From contig NZ_CP100355.1 of assembly GCF_024204665.1 (NCBI RefSeq), forward strand, positions 2,151,451-2,215,450: 64,000 bases of DNA, in the 5' to 3' direction. Position 1 is the first letter of the stretch, and each line of letters starts with the position of its first letter. The stretch comes from Natronosalvus rutilus (GTDB taxonomy: Archaea; Halobacteriota; Halobacteria; Halobacteriales; Natrialbaceae). Shown here piece after piece: positions 1 through 8,806 of this stretch. Below the pieces are notes generated by a model that was not told where the DNA came from, made no database searches, and saw only the letters and a program-made list of their open reading frames with translations. A program made the position numbers and the translations under genes.

Positions 1-2
1 CC

Positions 3-497
3 CGACTCGACGCGACCAGCGTAAAACGATCCGTCGAAGAGTTGTCCGTCCGGCCATACGTCGCGTTCCAGGTGCTTCTGGCGGTTCTGGTCGCGTTCCT
101 GTGGCTGGCGGAGGTGCTGCCTGCGATCGGGGCCGGGACGACCCCCGCGAGCGTGGCCGACGCGTCGCTCCCGACGTCCGTGATTCACTCTCTCGACCTG
201 GGAATCGTCCTGCCGGCGTTCGTCCTGTCGGCCTACTGGCTCCACGGGCGACGGGCGTGGGGCTACGCGTTCACGGCCGTGCTCCTCGTGAAAGCCGCGA
301 CCCTCGGCCTGGCCGTGCTGACCATGGCCGCGTTCATGCTCCGTGACGGGCAGGTCGTTCCGGTGCCCGTCCTCGTCGTCTTTGGGTTCCTGTCCCTCTC
401 GAGTCTCGTCCTCCTGGGGCGATTCCTCGCTTCGATGGGACCGAACGACGAGTCGACGGGGTCGAGGACATCGCTCGAGGCTCGAGAATCGCCGTAG
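3..497 (+). CDS. Membrane protein, C-terminal part (5' end outside window)
   Basis: The reading frame is open to the left edge of the window, so the gene starts upstream and only its C-terminal ~164 residues are visible; a TTG at 42 is a possible but unlikely start. The visible part has about four hydrophobic segments (VAFQVLLAVLVAFLWLA, IVLPAFVLSAYWL, AVLLVKAATLGLAVL, VLVVFGFLSLSSLVLL) and a short hydrophilic tail. It resembles small integral membrane proteins common in haloarchaea, but I do not recognise a named family and assign no function. It is followed by a convergent histidine kinase gene. Confidence 0.6.
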   Translation, partial: RLDATSVKRSVEELSVRPYVAFQVLLAVLVAFLWLAEVLPAIGAGTTPASVADASLPTSVIHSLDLGIVLPAFVLSAYWLHGRRAWGYAFTAVLLVKAATLGLAVLTMAAFMLRDGQVVPVPVLVVFGFLSLSSLVLLGRFLASMGPNDESTGSRTSLEARESP

Positions 498-584
498 ATG
501 GATCGAGCGCGAGTAGGCGAATCACGCTCGAGTGTCCGATTGGACTGGACGCGTCCGCGCGTCCGCATCTGACCGCTGCAGCCC

Positions 585-2648
585 TCACTCGGTGCGCACA
601 CCGACCGAAGGGAGGGTAAACGAGACTGTGGTTCCGTCACCGGGTTCGGATTCCGCCCAGATCTCGCCGCCGTGGCGTTCGACGATCCGCTCGCAGACGG
701 CGAGTCCGATCCCGCTCCCTTCGTACTCCGTTCGACTGTGCAGTCGGGTGAAGACCTCGAAGATGTGCTCCGTCTCGTCGGGATCGATGCCGATCCCGTC
801 GTCCTGAACCGAAACGACCCATCGGGAGCCGTTTCGTTCCGCCGAGACGTGGATCGACGGCGGCTCGTCGCCGCTGTACTGAATCGCGTTGCTCACCAGG
901 TTCTGGAAGACCTGCCGCAACTGATCGTGGTCTCCCTCAACGGTCGGGAGCGATTCGGCCGTGATCGTCGCGTCGCTCCGGGAAATCTGTACCTGGTGGT
1001 CCTCGCGAGCGTTCTCGAGTACGGCCTCGAGGTCGATCGGCTCGAGCGGTTCGCCGCTCGTTTCCACCCGCGAGTAGGCGAGCAATCCTTCGATCATCCC
1101 CCGCATCCGCTCGGCCCCGCCGATCGCAAATTCGAGGTACTCTTCCCCGTCTTCGTCGAAGGCGTCGCCGTATCGGCGCTCGATGAGCTGGAGGTAACTC
1201 GAGACCATCCGGAGCGGTTCCTGGAGGTCGTGGGAGGCGGCGTAGGCGAACTGCTCGAGGCGCTTGTTGGATTCTCGCAGGCTGGCGACGGACTGCTCGA
1301 GTTCGTGCTGGTACTGGTGGCGTTCGATGGCCTCCGCGATGACGTTGGCGACGCTCTGGACGAACGTGACGTCCTCGTCGCTGAAGACCTGTGGATCGGT
1401 GTCGTGAGCCCCTAGGATCCCCCACGGATTGTCATTCGGGCCGATGATGGTGCTAATTCCGCTGCGAACGTCGTGGTTTCGGAGCAAATCCGGACCGGTA
1501 AATCGCGTTTCCGCCTCCAGGTCTTCGACGATGATGGGGCGATCGTTCGCCAGCGTGTACGCCGCCTGCGAGTCGGCTTCGACGGCGGAAACCGTCGCTG
1601 CTCCGACGAGCCCGGGTTTCCAGCCGACCCCCTGGCGAAGGAGCAGTTCGTCGGTCCGGGCATCGAGATCGAGCACTTTGCAGTATTCGATGTCGAGCGC
1701 GGCCGTCACCCGCTGGGTCGCTTCGTGCATGAGTTCGTCCAGATCGTCCGTTTCGAGTGCGAGCTGGCCGAGGTCGGCGACGACCTGTTGCTGGCGAATC
1801 CGATCCGTGAGTTCCCGTTCGCGGTCTTTCCGCCCGGTGATGTCCTGGGACATGACCAGCACGGCGTACACGCGTCCGCCCTCGTCGGTCAACGGATGGG
1901 TGCGGAACTCGAACACCTGTTCCGGCGTCTCCAGCTCGAAGACGGTCGATTCGCCCTCGAGTGTCGCGCGGTAGTGCGGTTCGACGACGTCCACGACCTC
2001 CGGCGGGAAGGCGTCCTGGATGCGTTTTCCCCGTAGTTCGCTCGGATCGTACCCGGTTTCCTCGAGGGCGTTCCCGGCGACGAGCGTGTGTCGTAACTCG
2101 GTGTCCAGCAGCGCGACGGCTCCGTTCGGAAAGTTCTCCGTCAACGTTCGGTAGCGCTGTTCGGATGCCGTGAGGCGATCGAGCGTCTCTTCGAGCTCCG
2201 CCTGCGTGTCCTGGAGTTCCTGGTTGCGCTGCTCGAGAACGTAGGCTCGCGACTTCGCACGCGCGTCGTAGGCCCCCGCGCCGAATCCGGCGACGCCAGC
2301 GAGCGCAGAGAGGATGAGGAAGTTGTTCACTGGATTCGACAACTGGCCCGCGAGATAGATGAAGAGGAGAATACTGGCGACCACGCCAATCGCGCGGAGA
2401 CACCAGCTAGCGATGGTCGCGAAGAACCTCGGCTGAATGTCGGTCCGGGGCAGCCCGTATCCCCCGTAGAGGAGAACGAGGCCGGACCCGCTGACCAGGA
2501 CGACGACGATCAGTACCGCCGAACTCGGCAGTACTTCGCCGGCTTGCCTGAGTGGCCAGATCACACCGATAGCGGCGTACAGACCCCCGAGTGTGAGGAT
2601 CGCACGACGCCCACCGAACACCGAGTGGATTCGGGCCAGGGGGTTCAT
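585..2648 (-). CDS. Membrane sensor histidine kinase (PAS-GAF-HisKA-HATPase)
   Basis: A 687-residue signal-transducing kinase. The N-terminal ~125 residues carry four membrane segments. A coiled-coil-like linker (about 135-165) leads to a PAS domain (about 165-275), a GAF domain (about 285-445), a HisKA domain with the phospho-acceptor His near 473 in ASHDLQEP, and a HATPase_c domain with N box NLVSNAIQYS (~583), G1 DDGIGID (~616) and G2 GSGIGLAV (~645). No receiver domain or response regulator lies next to it, so it is an orphan kinase, as is common in haloarchaea. The stimulus cannot be read from the sequence. It is transcribed away from the NarO-like gene, from a shared ~300 bp upstream region. 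Confidence 0.93.
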   Translation of the reverse strand: MNPLARIHSVFGGRRAILTLGGLYAAIGVIWPLRQAGEVLPSSAVLIVVVLVSGSGLVLLYGGYGLPRTDIQPRFFATIASWCLRAIGVVASILLFIYLAGQLSNPVNNFLILSALAGVAGFGAGAYDARAKSRAYVLEQRNQELQDTQAELEETLDRLTASEQRYRTLTENFPNGAVALLDTELRHTLVAGNALEETGYDPSELRGKRIQDAFPPEVVDVVEPHYRATLEGESTVFELETPEQVFEFRTHPLTDEGGRVYAVLVMSQDITGRKDRERELTDRIRQQQVVADLGQLALETDDLDELMHEATQRVTAALDIEYCKVLDLDARTDELLLRQGVGWKPGLVGAATVSAVEADSQAAYTLANDRPIIVEDLEAETRFTGPDLLRNHDVRSGISTIIGPNDNPWGILGAHDTDPQVFSDEDVTFVQSVANVIAEAIERHQYQHELEQSVASLRESNKRLEQFAYAASHDLQEPLRMVSSYLQLIERRYGDAFDEDGEEYLEFAIGGAERMRGMIEGLLAYSRVETSGEPLEPIDLEAVLENAREDHQVQISRSDATITAESLPTVEGDHDQLRQVFQNLVSNAIQYSGDEPPSIHVSAERNGSRWVVSVQDDGIGIDPDETEHIFEVFTRLHSRTEYEGSGIGLAVCERIVERHGGEIWAESEPGDGTTVSFTLPSVGVRTE

Positions 2649-2957
2649 ACCATTCCAGACGTAGAGCCAAATAAATAGTACTTCTGGATCCGACCGTCAC
2701 TCAGACGGACGTATCGTCACCCGGTGTCGGTCGTCGCTCGCCCCGTGGCTGCCGGAGCGCCTTTTGGGGGTGGGATGACGAATTGTCATCTCTACCCGAT
2801 CGTACATATCATGCGCGAGGGTGGCCCTACCCCGCCGGAAGGCCCTGTGCAACCACTAGGTATCACGCGAGATGAAATGGCCGTACACCGACACGCCGAC
2901 CCGGAGTTCGCGGAACCCTATCTTCATTAGGCCGGACTTCGAACACGGCCCTAGACG
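2649..2957. promoter_or_regulatory. Divergent intergenic region, kinase / NarO-like regulator
   Basis: About 300 bp between two divergent genes with no convincing coding sequence. An AT-richer stretch at 2917-2930 (CCTATCTTCATTAG) lies about 30-40 bp before the regulator's ATG at 2958 and is the best TATA candidate. No perfect palindrome was seen. Confidence 0.35.
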
Positions 2958-3614
2958 ATGTCGCCGGGAATTCGCGCGACGGTGAAAGTCGGGTCACCCG
3001 AGGGCTGTCCAATCGCGGCCTTTTCACAGCGGACGGGGACGACGGTCGATCGAGTCTCGACGAGTGCCGCCAGCGAGGACGGCTCGAGTGACAGTGGGGG
3101 AAGCACCACGGAGTTCCTGGCTGCCACCGACGAGGAGATCGACGACGTCTCCGGCCCGATCTTCTCCTACGGGTCGACCAACCTCTATCGCCACGCGCAC
3201 GACGACTCGAGTTGTCCCTGCGCCTGCCTCGGCTCGTTCGGCTGTCCGGTCCACCGCTACGTCGCCGAGGACGGGGACCTCACGCTGGTCTTTCACGCCG
3301 AGGACTTCGACCAGCTCCAGGCGATTATGGCCGAGTTCCGCGAACGGTACCCCGATATCGACGTCCAGCGACTCCTCCAGCCACCGTTGCAGGGATCGAC
3401 CGAAGAGCAGGTGTTCGTCAACCGGGGGAAACTCACCGACCGCCAGCACGAGGTCCTGCAGGCCGCCTACGATGCCGGTTACTTCGAGCGCCCGAAAGGA
3501 GCTAACGCGACCGAAATCGCCGCCGAACTCGACATTAGCCAGTCGACGTTCACCGAACACCTCGTCGCTGCTCAGCGAAAGCTCTTCGAGGACATCCTCG
3601 AGACCGACGCGTGA
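2958..3614 (+). CDS. NarO/DmsR-type Bat family transcriptional regulator
   Basis: A 218-residue regulator. The C-terminus is an HTH_10 (bacterio-opsin-activator type) domain: LTDRQHEVLQAAYDAGYF followed by helix-turn-helix ATEIAAELDISQSTFTEHL. The N-terminal part has Cys in SPEGCPIAA and then CPCACLGSFGC, which fits the CXnCXCX7C pattern described for the haloarchaeal anaerobic-respiration regulators NarO and DmsR, thought to bind a redox-sensitive Fe-S cluster. nirK and halocyanin lie 7-10 kb downstream, which suits control of nitrite respiration or oxygen response. Whether it is the NarO or the DmsR orthologue cannot be decided here. An ATG at 2958 is used; the sequence after it (ATVKVGSPEGC) looks like the start of this family. 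Confidence 0.82.
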   Translation: MSPGIRATVKVGSPEGCPIAAFSQRTGTTVDRVSTSAASEDGSSDSGGSTTEFLAATDEEIDDVSGPIFSYGSTNLYRHAHDDSSCPCACLGSFGCPVHRYVAEDGDLTLVFHAEDFDQLQAIMAEFRERYPDIDVQRLLQPPLQGSTEEQVFVNRGKLTDRQHEVLQAAYDAGYFERPKGANATEIAAELDISQSTFTEHLVAAQRKLFEDILETDA

Positions 3615-3676
3615 TCTTCAGCGAGCGACAACGGAAATAGTTTAATGCCGCATAGGCTTTGACTCTGCATACGACG

Positions 3677-4138
3677 ATGTCACTAGCCGAGGAAACCGAG
3701 ATGACGGCGACAGAGATCGACGCCTTCCTGAGTCGCCACGAGACTGGCGTCCTGGCACTCGCCAGCGATAACACGCCGTATGCGATCCCGATCTCCTACG
3801 GATACGACACCGACAGCCGATCGTTCTACATGCGACTGGTTTCGACGCCCGAGAGCGAGAAACGGAAGTTCCTCGACTCCTCGCCCCAGGTTCGTCTCGT
3901 CGTCTACGACGAACGAGATGGTGGTGAGACCTACCACAGCGCCGTCGCCGTCGGCACAATCGAGACGATCGACCCGACCGACCTCACCGTCGAGGACGTC
4001 GAGCAATACGGGACGACGAAGCGGCCGCTGTTCGAAATCTGGGGCGAGTCGAAGGCGAATCTCGACATTCAACTCTACCGGTTCGAACCCGACGAGCTGA
4101 GCGGGCGCCGTACCGAAATAGATCGCGGAGACGCGTAG
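3677..4138 (+). CDS. Pyridoxamine 5'-phosphate oxidase-like flavin-binding protein
   Basis: A 153-residue split-barrel protein: MTATEIDAFLSRHETGVLALAS begins the domain, followed by YAIPISYGYD and FYMRLVSTPESEKRKFL, typical of small PNPOx-like FMN/F420-binding proteins of haloarchaea. The substrate is unknown. The ATG at 3677 is preferred over a TTG at 3659 because a TATA-like TTTAAT lies about 35 bp upstream, giving a very short leader. It is a single gene downstream of the NarO-like regulator. Confidence 0.8.
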   Translation: MSLAEETEMTATEIDAFLSRHETGVLALASDNTPYAIPISYGYDTDSRSFYMRLVSTPESEKRKFLDSSPQVRLVVYDERDGGETYHSAVAVGTIETIDPTDLTVEDVEQYGTTKRPLFEIWGESKANLDIQLYRFEPDELSGRRTEIDRGDA

Positions 4139-4203
4139 CTCTCGTCGATTTTTCGGCGTGGACCAGGCTCTCGAGCGGTGGCAATATGAGCTGAAGGCGA
4201 CGA

Positions 4204-4255
4204 ACGCGCTAAAACGTGCCGAATACGTCGAAACGCGTCGAAACGCGCTAAAACG
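4204..4255. repeat. Short direct repeats (ACGCGCTAAAACG x2)
   Basis: The 13-mer ACGCGCTAAAACG occurs at 4204-4216 and again at 4243-4255, with two CGTCGAAACG copies between them. The cluster sits just beyond the 3' end of the small zinc-ribbon gene on the minus strand. It could be a binding-site cluster or a replication-slippage product; no function is assigned. Confidence 0.5.
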
Positions 4256-4258
4256 CCA

Positions 4259-4396
4259 TCAGTGGACGAGAAAGTGTTCGCGGGAAACCTCCGTTCCGCA
4301 GACTGGACACCCGTATTCGACCGTCGCGTTGCGTACGTCGCCATCCACGGGTCCTCGCTGGCCGCAGCCTGGACAGGTAAATTCGTAAGTTGTCAT
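4259..4396 (-). CDS. Small zinc-ribbon protein (45 aa)
   Basis: A short gene on the minus strand encoding MTTYEFTCPGCGQ...EYGCPVCGTEVSREHF. Two CPxCG knuckles (CPGCG and CPVCG), about 24 residues apart, form a rubredoxin-like zinc ribbon. The length and pattern match haloarchaeal zinc-ribbon microproteins (the DUF7560-like kind, from memory). The start ATG is complementary to 4394-4396 and the TGA to 4259-4261. It lies just downstream of the DUF3054/heme synthase genes on the same strand, but with its own spacing. The function is unknown; such proteins are often nucleic-acid- or protein-binding adaptors. Confidence 0.75.
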   Translation of the reverse strand: MTTYEFTCPGCGQRGPVDGDVRNATVEYGCPVCGTEVSREHFLVH

Positions 4397-4473
4397 TGCA
4401 GTCGGTTGGGCACCTCTATCTAGACGAACACGCCGGGTCTCGATAGGGGTCTAGCCACACTATGTGGGGGTGT

Positions 4474-4923
4474 TTAAACGGGGTGTCGACGTGCCCGACG
4501 ACCGACCAGCGAAACGCAGAGTCGCCACGGCAGGACGAAGGCGAGTCCAAAGACGACGTTGACGAGGACGAACTCGAGCGGGGCGCCCCCAGGGAAGTAC
4601 GCCGTCGCCCGAATCGCGGCGCCGATGATCGAGGCTCCGATCCAGCCGAGCGTGACGTACCGAAGGGTCTTGGAGGGGCTGGAAAGCGTGTCGAGCCGGA
4701 GCGTTCCGACGAGCGGAGTCACGAACAGCCAGCCGGCCAGAAACGGCACGGTGGTTCGGAGGGTGTGGATCGAATACGTCCACGGTTCGACCGCGTGCGA
4801 GAGCAAACCGACGGTGAAGAAGGCGAGAATGGCGATACCGTCGCCGAGAGCGACGACGCTGGCGACGACGGCGGTGCGCGAGTCGAGGGCGGCGAGTCGG
4901 ATGCGTAGGGTTAGCACGTTCAT
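4474..4923 (-). CDS. DUF3054 family membrane protein
   Basis: A 149-residue protein with four hydrophobic segments. It carries the DUF3054 pattern: an acidic residue in the first helix (VVALGDGIAILAFFTVGLLSH), then TTVPFLAGWLFVTPLVG and a C-terminal VLVNVVFGLAFVLPWR. The function of DUF3054 is unknown. Its ATG overlaps the stop codon of the upstream heme synthase gene by 4 bp (ATGA), so the two are very probably translated from one message, which hints at a link with heme or respiratory-chain assembly. Confidence 0.8.
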   Translation of the reverse strand: MNVLTLRIRLAALDSRTAVVASVVALGDGIAILAFFTVGLLSHAVEPWTYSIHTLRTTVPFLAGWLFVTPLVGTLRLDTLSSPSKTLRYVTLGWIGASIIGAAIRATAYFPGGAPLEFVLVNVVFGLAFVLPWRLCVSLVGRRARRHPV

Positions 4924-6380
4924 GGTCGAAGACCGACGACGAGCGCTTCGGCGACGATGGCGAGCAGGACGACGCCGAGGTAGGCGTTCGAGGCGTGGAA
5001 GGTTCGGAGCGTCGCACGGTCAGTTCTGCGGCGACACTGCACGACCGCCGTCCCGAGAAACAGCCCACCCACGATGATCGTTGAGAGGGTGAAGAGCCAG
5101 CCGAGTGGGGTCACGAGACCGAGCACGGTCGTCATCACCAGCGTTCCGCCGAGGGTCAGGAGGACCCGGCGACGGGCGGCCGAGACGCCCGAGACGACCG
5201 GAAACATCGGATAGCCGGCCCGCGCGTAGTCGTCGCGGTAGACGATTGCGAGGTTGTAGAAGTGAGCCGGCGTCCAGACGACGACGATTAGCGCGAGTAT
5301 GATCGCCGGCAGTCCGATCGATCCCGTGACGGCGGCCCAGCCGATGACGGCCGGAAGCGCGCCCGACCCGCCGCCAATCGCGATGTTCCAGGTCGTATTC
5401 GGTTTGAGGACGACGGTGTAGAGCACGCTGTAGTAGATGATGGCCACTAACGTCAGCGCCGCGACGAGGAGGCTGACTAGCGTCACGAGCACGACCATCG
5501 AAAGGACGGCCAGCGAGAACGCAAAGAGGGTCGCGCGGGCGGCCGACACCTGATCGGTCGCCACGGGACGGTTCGCCGTTCGCGACATCTGTTGATCGCG
5601 GTCGCGCTCGTAGGCGTGGTTGAACGCCCCGCTCGCTCCCGTGGCCAGCACCCCGCCGGCGAGCGTCGCCACGACGGTCACGCCGTCGGGCCACTGACCG
5701 GTCGTCGTCGCGAGCGCCATCCCCGCGAGTGCGAGCAGACACAGTAGCCACATCAGCCGTGGTTTCGTCAACTCGAGGTAGGATCGTCCCCTCGAACGGA
5801 GTCGGGCGCGCGTCGACCGTTCCGCGTTGGCCTGAGTCGGGTTCGACGGCGGCTCACTCGGGGGTGCGGACGGCGGTTCGCTTGTGGTTGCGGACGACGG
5901 GGCCGGATCGGCGGCGTCGAGCGTGCTCCGTTCAATGGTCGACTCGCCCTCGAGCGTCCAGCCGAGGGCAGCGAGCAGCGCAGTGAAGAGCACGGCAGCG
6001 ATCGCGAGGTGGGCTCGTCCCGCGACGGGCTCCCCGGTAACGACGACGAGTCCACCGACACCGACCTGAATCACGAACAGGACCACGCCGCCGCTGATGG
6101 CGATGCGCGTCCGTCGATTGGCCTCCGTCTTCCAGGCGCCGAGCGTCGTCAGGGCGAGTAACAGGCCGACGACCCCGGCGAGCAGTCGATGACCGAGAAC
6201 GGCGATCAGCGCCGGATCGATCGGTGACGCGAATCCGTCGGTACAGAGCGGCCACGTCCCGCAGACGCTTCCGGCGTCGGTCGTCGCGAGCGCCGCCCCC
6301 GTCGCGAGCAGTGCGTAGGTTGCGAGCGTCGTTGTCGCGAGGAGGAGGACGAATCGACGTGTCGTAAACAGGGTCGTCAT
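4920..6380 (-). CDS. ctaB: Protoheme IX farnesyltransferase (heme o synthase) with N-terminal CtaA-like half
   Basis: A 486-residue membrane protein with two modules. Residues ~1-150 have four helices and heme A synthase-like features: VCGTWPLC, GHRLLAGVVG and RAHLAIA. That is about half a normal CtaA. After a Pro/Ser-rich linker, residues ~195-486 form a UbiA-type prenyltransferase that attaches a farnesyl group to heme b: ELTKPRL, the first Asp motif NHAYERDRD and a second region YNLAIVYRDDYARAG. The product, heme o, serves haem-copper oxidases. The start at 6380 (MTTLFTTRRF) is chosen over an upstream in-frame start because the latter would run into the divergent ABC gene's leader and adds a non-membrane tail. 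The fusion is known in haloarchaea. Confidence 0.88.
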   Translation of the reverse strand: MTTLFTTRRFVLLLATTTLATYALLATGAALATTDAGSVCGTWPLCTDGFASPIDPALIAVLGHRLLAGVVGLLLALTTLGAWKTEANRRTRIAISGGVVLFVIQVGVGGLVVVTGEPVAGRAHLAIAAVLFTALLAALGWTLEGESTIERSTLDAADPAPSSATTSEPPSAPPSEPPSNPTQANAERSTRARLRSRGRSYLELTKPRLMWLLCLLALAGMALATTTGQWPDGVTVVATLAGGVLATGASGAFNHAYERDRDQQMSRTANRPVATDQVSAARATLFAFSLAVLSMVVLVTLVSLLVAALTLVAIIYYSVLYTVVLKPNTTWNIAIGGGSGALPAVIGWAAVTGSIGLPAIILALIVVVWTPAHFYNLAIVYRDDYARAGYPMFPVVSGVSAARRRVLLTLGGTLVMTTVLGLVTPLGWLFTLSTIIVGGLFLGTAVVQCRRRTDRATLRTFHASNAYLGVVLLAIVAEALVVGLRP

Positions 6381-6546
6381 GAGTGGGTAGAGCGTGTTCG
6401 AACGGGCGGTTTCGGTCCCGTTCACAGGAAAGCGTTCGAAATGGTCGTACCCGACAATTCCCCCGAACATGTTTCGGCGGGTTCGAGCGGCCGGCACCGC
6501 CACGAGGCCGCGTACGTATTATGGCCCGGGGCGGCGTACGCTCGGT

Positions 6547-7458
6547 GTGACGGGCGGAGATACACACCCGATAGCGGTCGAGGGACTCACCAAGTACTAC
6601 GGGGACGTTCGCGGCGTCGAAGACCTCACGTTTTCCGTCGAGAACGGCGAAATATTCGGGTTTCTCGGTCCTAACGGCGCAGGCAAGTCGACGGCGATTC
6701 GGGTCCTGCTCGGGCTGTTGGGGCCGACCGACGGCGAAGCGCGGGTACTGGGCCGCAACGTCACCGACCGGAACGCGCTTCGCGCCGTGAAACGAGACCT
6801 GGGCTACCTGCCGAGCGACGTTACCTTCTACGACCGGGTCACGGGAGAGGCGATCCTCGATTACTTCGGTCGCCTTCGCGGTGAGACACGGCGCGAGGAA
6901 TTGCTGGAACGCTTTCCCGTGCCGCTCGAGCGACACGTGAAGGCCTACTCGAGTGGCAACCGACAGAAACTCGCCATCGTGGCCGCGTTCATGCACGATC
7001 CGGAGCTAGCGATCATGGACGAACCCACGTCGGGACTGGATCCGCTCGTTCAGAACGAGTTCTACGATCTGCTCGAGGAACGAAAGCGCCGCGGGCTGGC
7101 GAGTTTCTTCTCTTCGCACGTGCTGAGCGAGGTCCGTCGCGTCTGCGACCGGGTCGGTATCATCAGGAACGGCCGATTGATCGAACTCGACACCGTCAGC
7201 AACATCCTCGCGGAGAGGGGTACGGTTGCCACCGTCCGACTGGCCGAGGAGCCACCCGTCGAGGCGCTCGAGTTCCGGGGAATCGCGCGGGTCGATCGAC
7301 TCGAGTCCGGCACGTATCGGCTCGCCCTCTCGCGGGAGTTCGATGCACTGATTGATCGATTACACGAGTATACGGTGCTGGACCTGGAGGTGCGTGAAGC
7401 ATCTATCGACGACGTGTTTCTGCACTTTTATGGCGACGGGGAGGACGGCCCCTCGTGA
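6547..7458 (+). CDS. ABC transporter ATP-binding protein
   Basis: A 303-residue ATPase of the CcmA/NatA export type. Walker A is GPNGAGKST, the signature is SSGNRQKLAI, and Walker B is LAIMDEPTSGLDP followed by the H-loop SSHVLSEV. The C-terminal ~80 residues form the usual accessory domain of this group. A GTG at 6547 (MTGGDTHPIAVEGLTKYYG) is the preferred start: a TATA-like CGTATTAT lies about 30 bp upstream, which fits a leaderless message, and the longer in-frame extension shows no family similarity. The probable permease partner is at 8807-9631, with an antiparallel secreted-protein gene between them. Confidence 0.88.
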   Translation: MTGGDTHPIAVEGLTKYYGDVRGVEDLTFSVENGEIFGFLGPNGAGKSTAIRVLLGLLGPTDGEARVLGRNVTDRNALRAVKRDLGYLPSDVTFYDRVTGEAILDYFGRLRGETRREELLERFPVPLERHVKAYSSGNRQKLAIVAAFMHDPELAIMDEPTSGLDPLVQNEFYDLLEERKRRGLASFFSSHVLSEVRRVCDRVGIIRNGRLIELDTVSNILAERGTVATVRLAEEPPVEALEFRGIARVDRLESGTYRLALSREFDALIDRLHEYTVLDLEVREASIDDVFLHFYGDGEDGPS

Positions 7459-7501
7459 TCGGTGGTTCGAATTTCGAGATTCGAGCCACGGTCGACTCGA
7501 A

Positions 7502-8668
7502 TCACCGGCGCCGATACCACCAGAGCAGGGCGAGCGCGAACACGAACGCGACGACGACGAACGGGGCGATCGACTCGACATCGGCCTCGCCATCGGATTC
7601 GACGAGCGAAACGGGGACCGAGATCGGATTCGTCGCCGTCTGGCCGTCGCCATCGTGCCCCGTCTCGTAGGTCAGCGTGATCGTCGCGCTGGTGGTCGTC
7701 TCGATGGCGTCCGAGGACGACTCGAGGGCGAAGCGTACTGTTTCCGATTCGCCGGGGTGGAGGGTCCCGACGTACGCTGTCGGTGACTCGCTCGAGAGCG
7801 GTGGCCCGGCTTCGAGGGTGGCGACGACGCCGGAAACGGGTTCGGTGCCGTCGTTCGAAATCCGGACCTCGTAGACGCCGTCGCCGTCGACGGGGACGGT
7901 TCCGTCGACGGGCGTTACACCAAGTCTCGGGCGCTCCTCGAGGTCGATGGCGAGCACCGACGGCCCGCCGATTACGACGGCTTCGTCGTCGCCGTTGTCG
8001 CCGTTATCGTCACCGTTCCCACCGTCGTCTCCCTCGTCACCGTCCTCGACCAGGTACTGAACGGTCGCGAACACCGGATACGTTCCTGGTTCGACCGCGG
8101 CCGCCGCGACCCGGACATCGACGGTCTCGGTTTCATCCTCCTCGAGGTCTCCGAGGGAGACCGATTGCTCGGCCTGGGGCGCGTTCGGTGCCCCGAGCGA
8201 CAGCGTTCCGTCCGGTGCCTGGAGCGTCACGACGACGTCCATTGCATCGTCGTCGCCGTCGTTGGTCACCTCGAGCGTCACAGTCGTCGCGCCACCCGCT
8301 CGCACTGACTGCCCCTCCGCGACGGCGACCTCGATGTCGTCGGCGGGTGCCTGGACGATCGCTGGACCTGCGGTAGCGGAACCCTCGTGTGGCAGACCGA
8401 CCTCGCCGTCGATGGGCGGGAACTGTCCGGACTCGTTCCCGTCGTCGCGACCGTCGTCCGTGGCGTTCGCGCCCGCCGAGTCGGGATCGGTTCCCGTCTC
8501 GTTCCCGGCGCTGTCGTCTTGTACGTTTGCCGCAGCAGTGTCGGCCTGGAGTACCGCCGCCCCGCTGAGCGCTCCGACCAGGAATCCGACGATGAGAACG
8601 ACGTGCCCGAGCACGACGAGTCGACGATTCTGTCGGCTCGAGGCATCCTGCTGGCCCGTCATTTCCAT
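7502..8668 (-). CDS. Secreted, membrane-anchored COG1361/CARDB-like surface protein
   Basis: A 388-residue protein with an N-terminal hydrophobic signal (VVLGHVVLIVGFLVGALSGAAVL), a long acidic low-complexity linker, and two Ig-like modules (about residues 110-205 and 255-345) containing TVTLEVTNDGDDDAMDV and YEVRISNDGTEPV, as in COG1361 S-layer-like domains. The C-terminal helix FVVVAFVFALALLWWYRRR ends in arginines and would anchor the protein with its domains outside. A Gly/Asp/Asn-rich tract sits between the modules. It is placed between an ABC ATPase and its likely permease, on the opposite strand, so it may be an extracellular partner or the exporter's substrate, but that is inference. 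Confidence 0.75.
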   Translation of the reverse strand: MEMTGQQDASSRQNRRLVVLGHVVLIVGFLVGALSGAAVLQADTAAANVQDDSAGNETGTDPDSAGANATDDGRDDGNESGQFPPIDGEVGLPHEGSATAGPAIVQAPADDIEVAVAEGQSVRAGGATTVTLEVTNDGDDDAMDVVVTLQAPDGTLSLGAPNAPQAEQSVSLGDLEEDETETVDVRVAAAAVEPGTYPVFATVQYLVEDGDEGDDGGNGDDNGDNGDDEAVVIGGPSVLAIDLEERPRLGVTPVDGTVPVDGDGVYEVRISNDGTEPVSGVVATLEAGPPLSSESPTAYVGTLHPGESETVRFALESSSDAIETTTSATITLTYETGHDGDGQTATNPISVPVSLVESDGEADVESIAPFVVVAFVFALALLWWYRRR

Positions 8669-8806
8669 CCCAGGACGGCCGACCGACGAATAAATCGTCA
8701 GGCCTGTTCCGCGGGCGAACCCTTCCGTTTCCGCCCCACCGTCGAGTCAATGGATCGTTGTGATCGTCGAGCCCTCGGAAACCTATAAGTCAACATTCGT
8801 CGTCAG

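Noticed and set aside
672-1415. 247-codon plus-strand frame opposite the histidine kinase
   Set aside because: Antisense to the kinase domain; no domain and no promoter.
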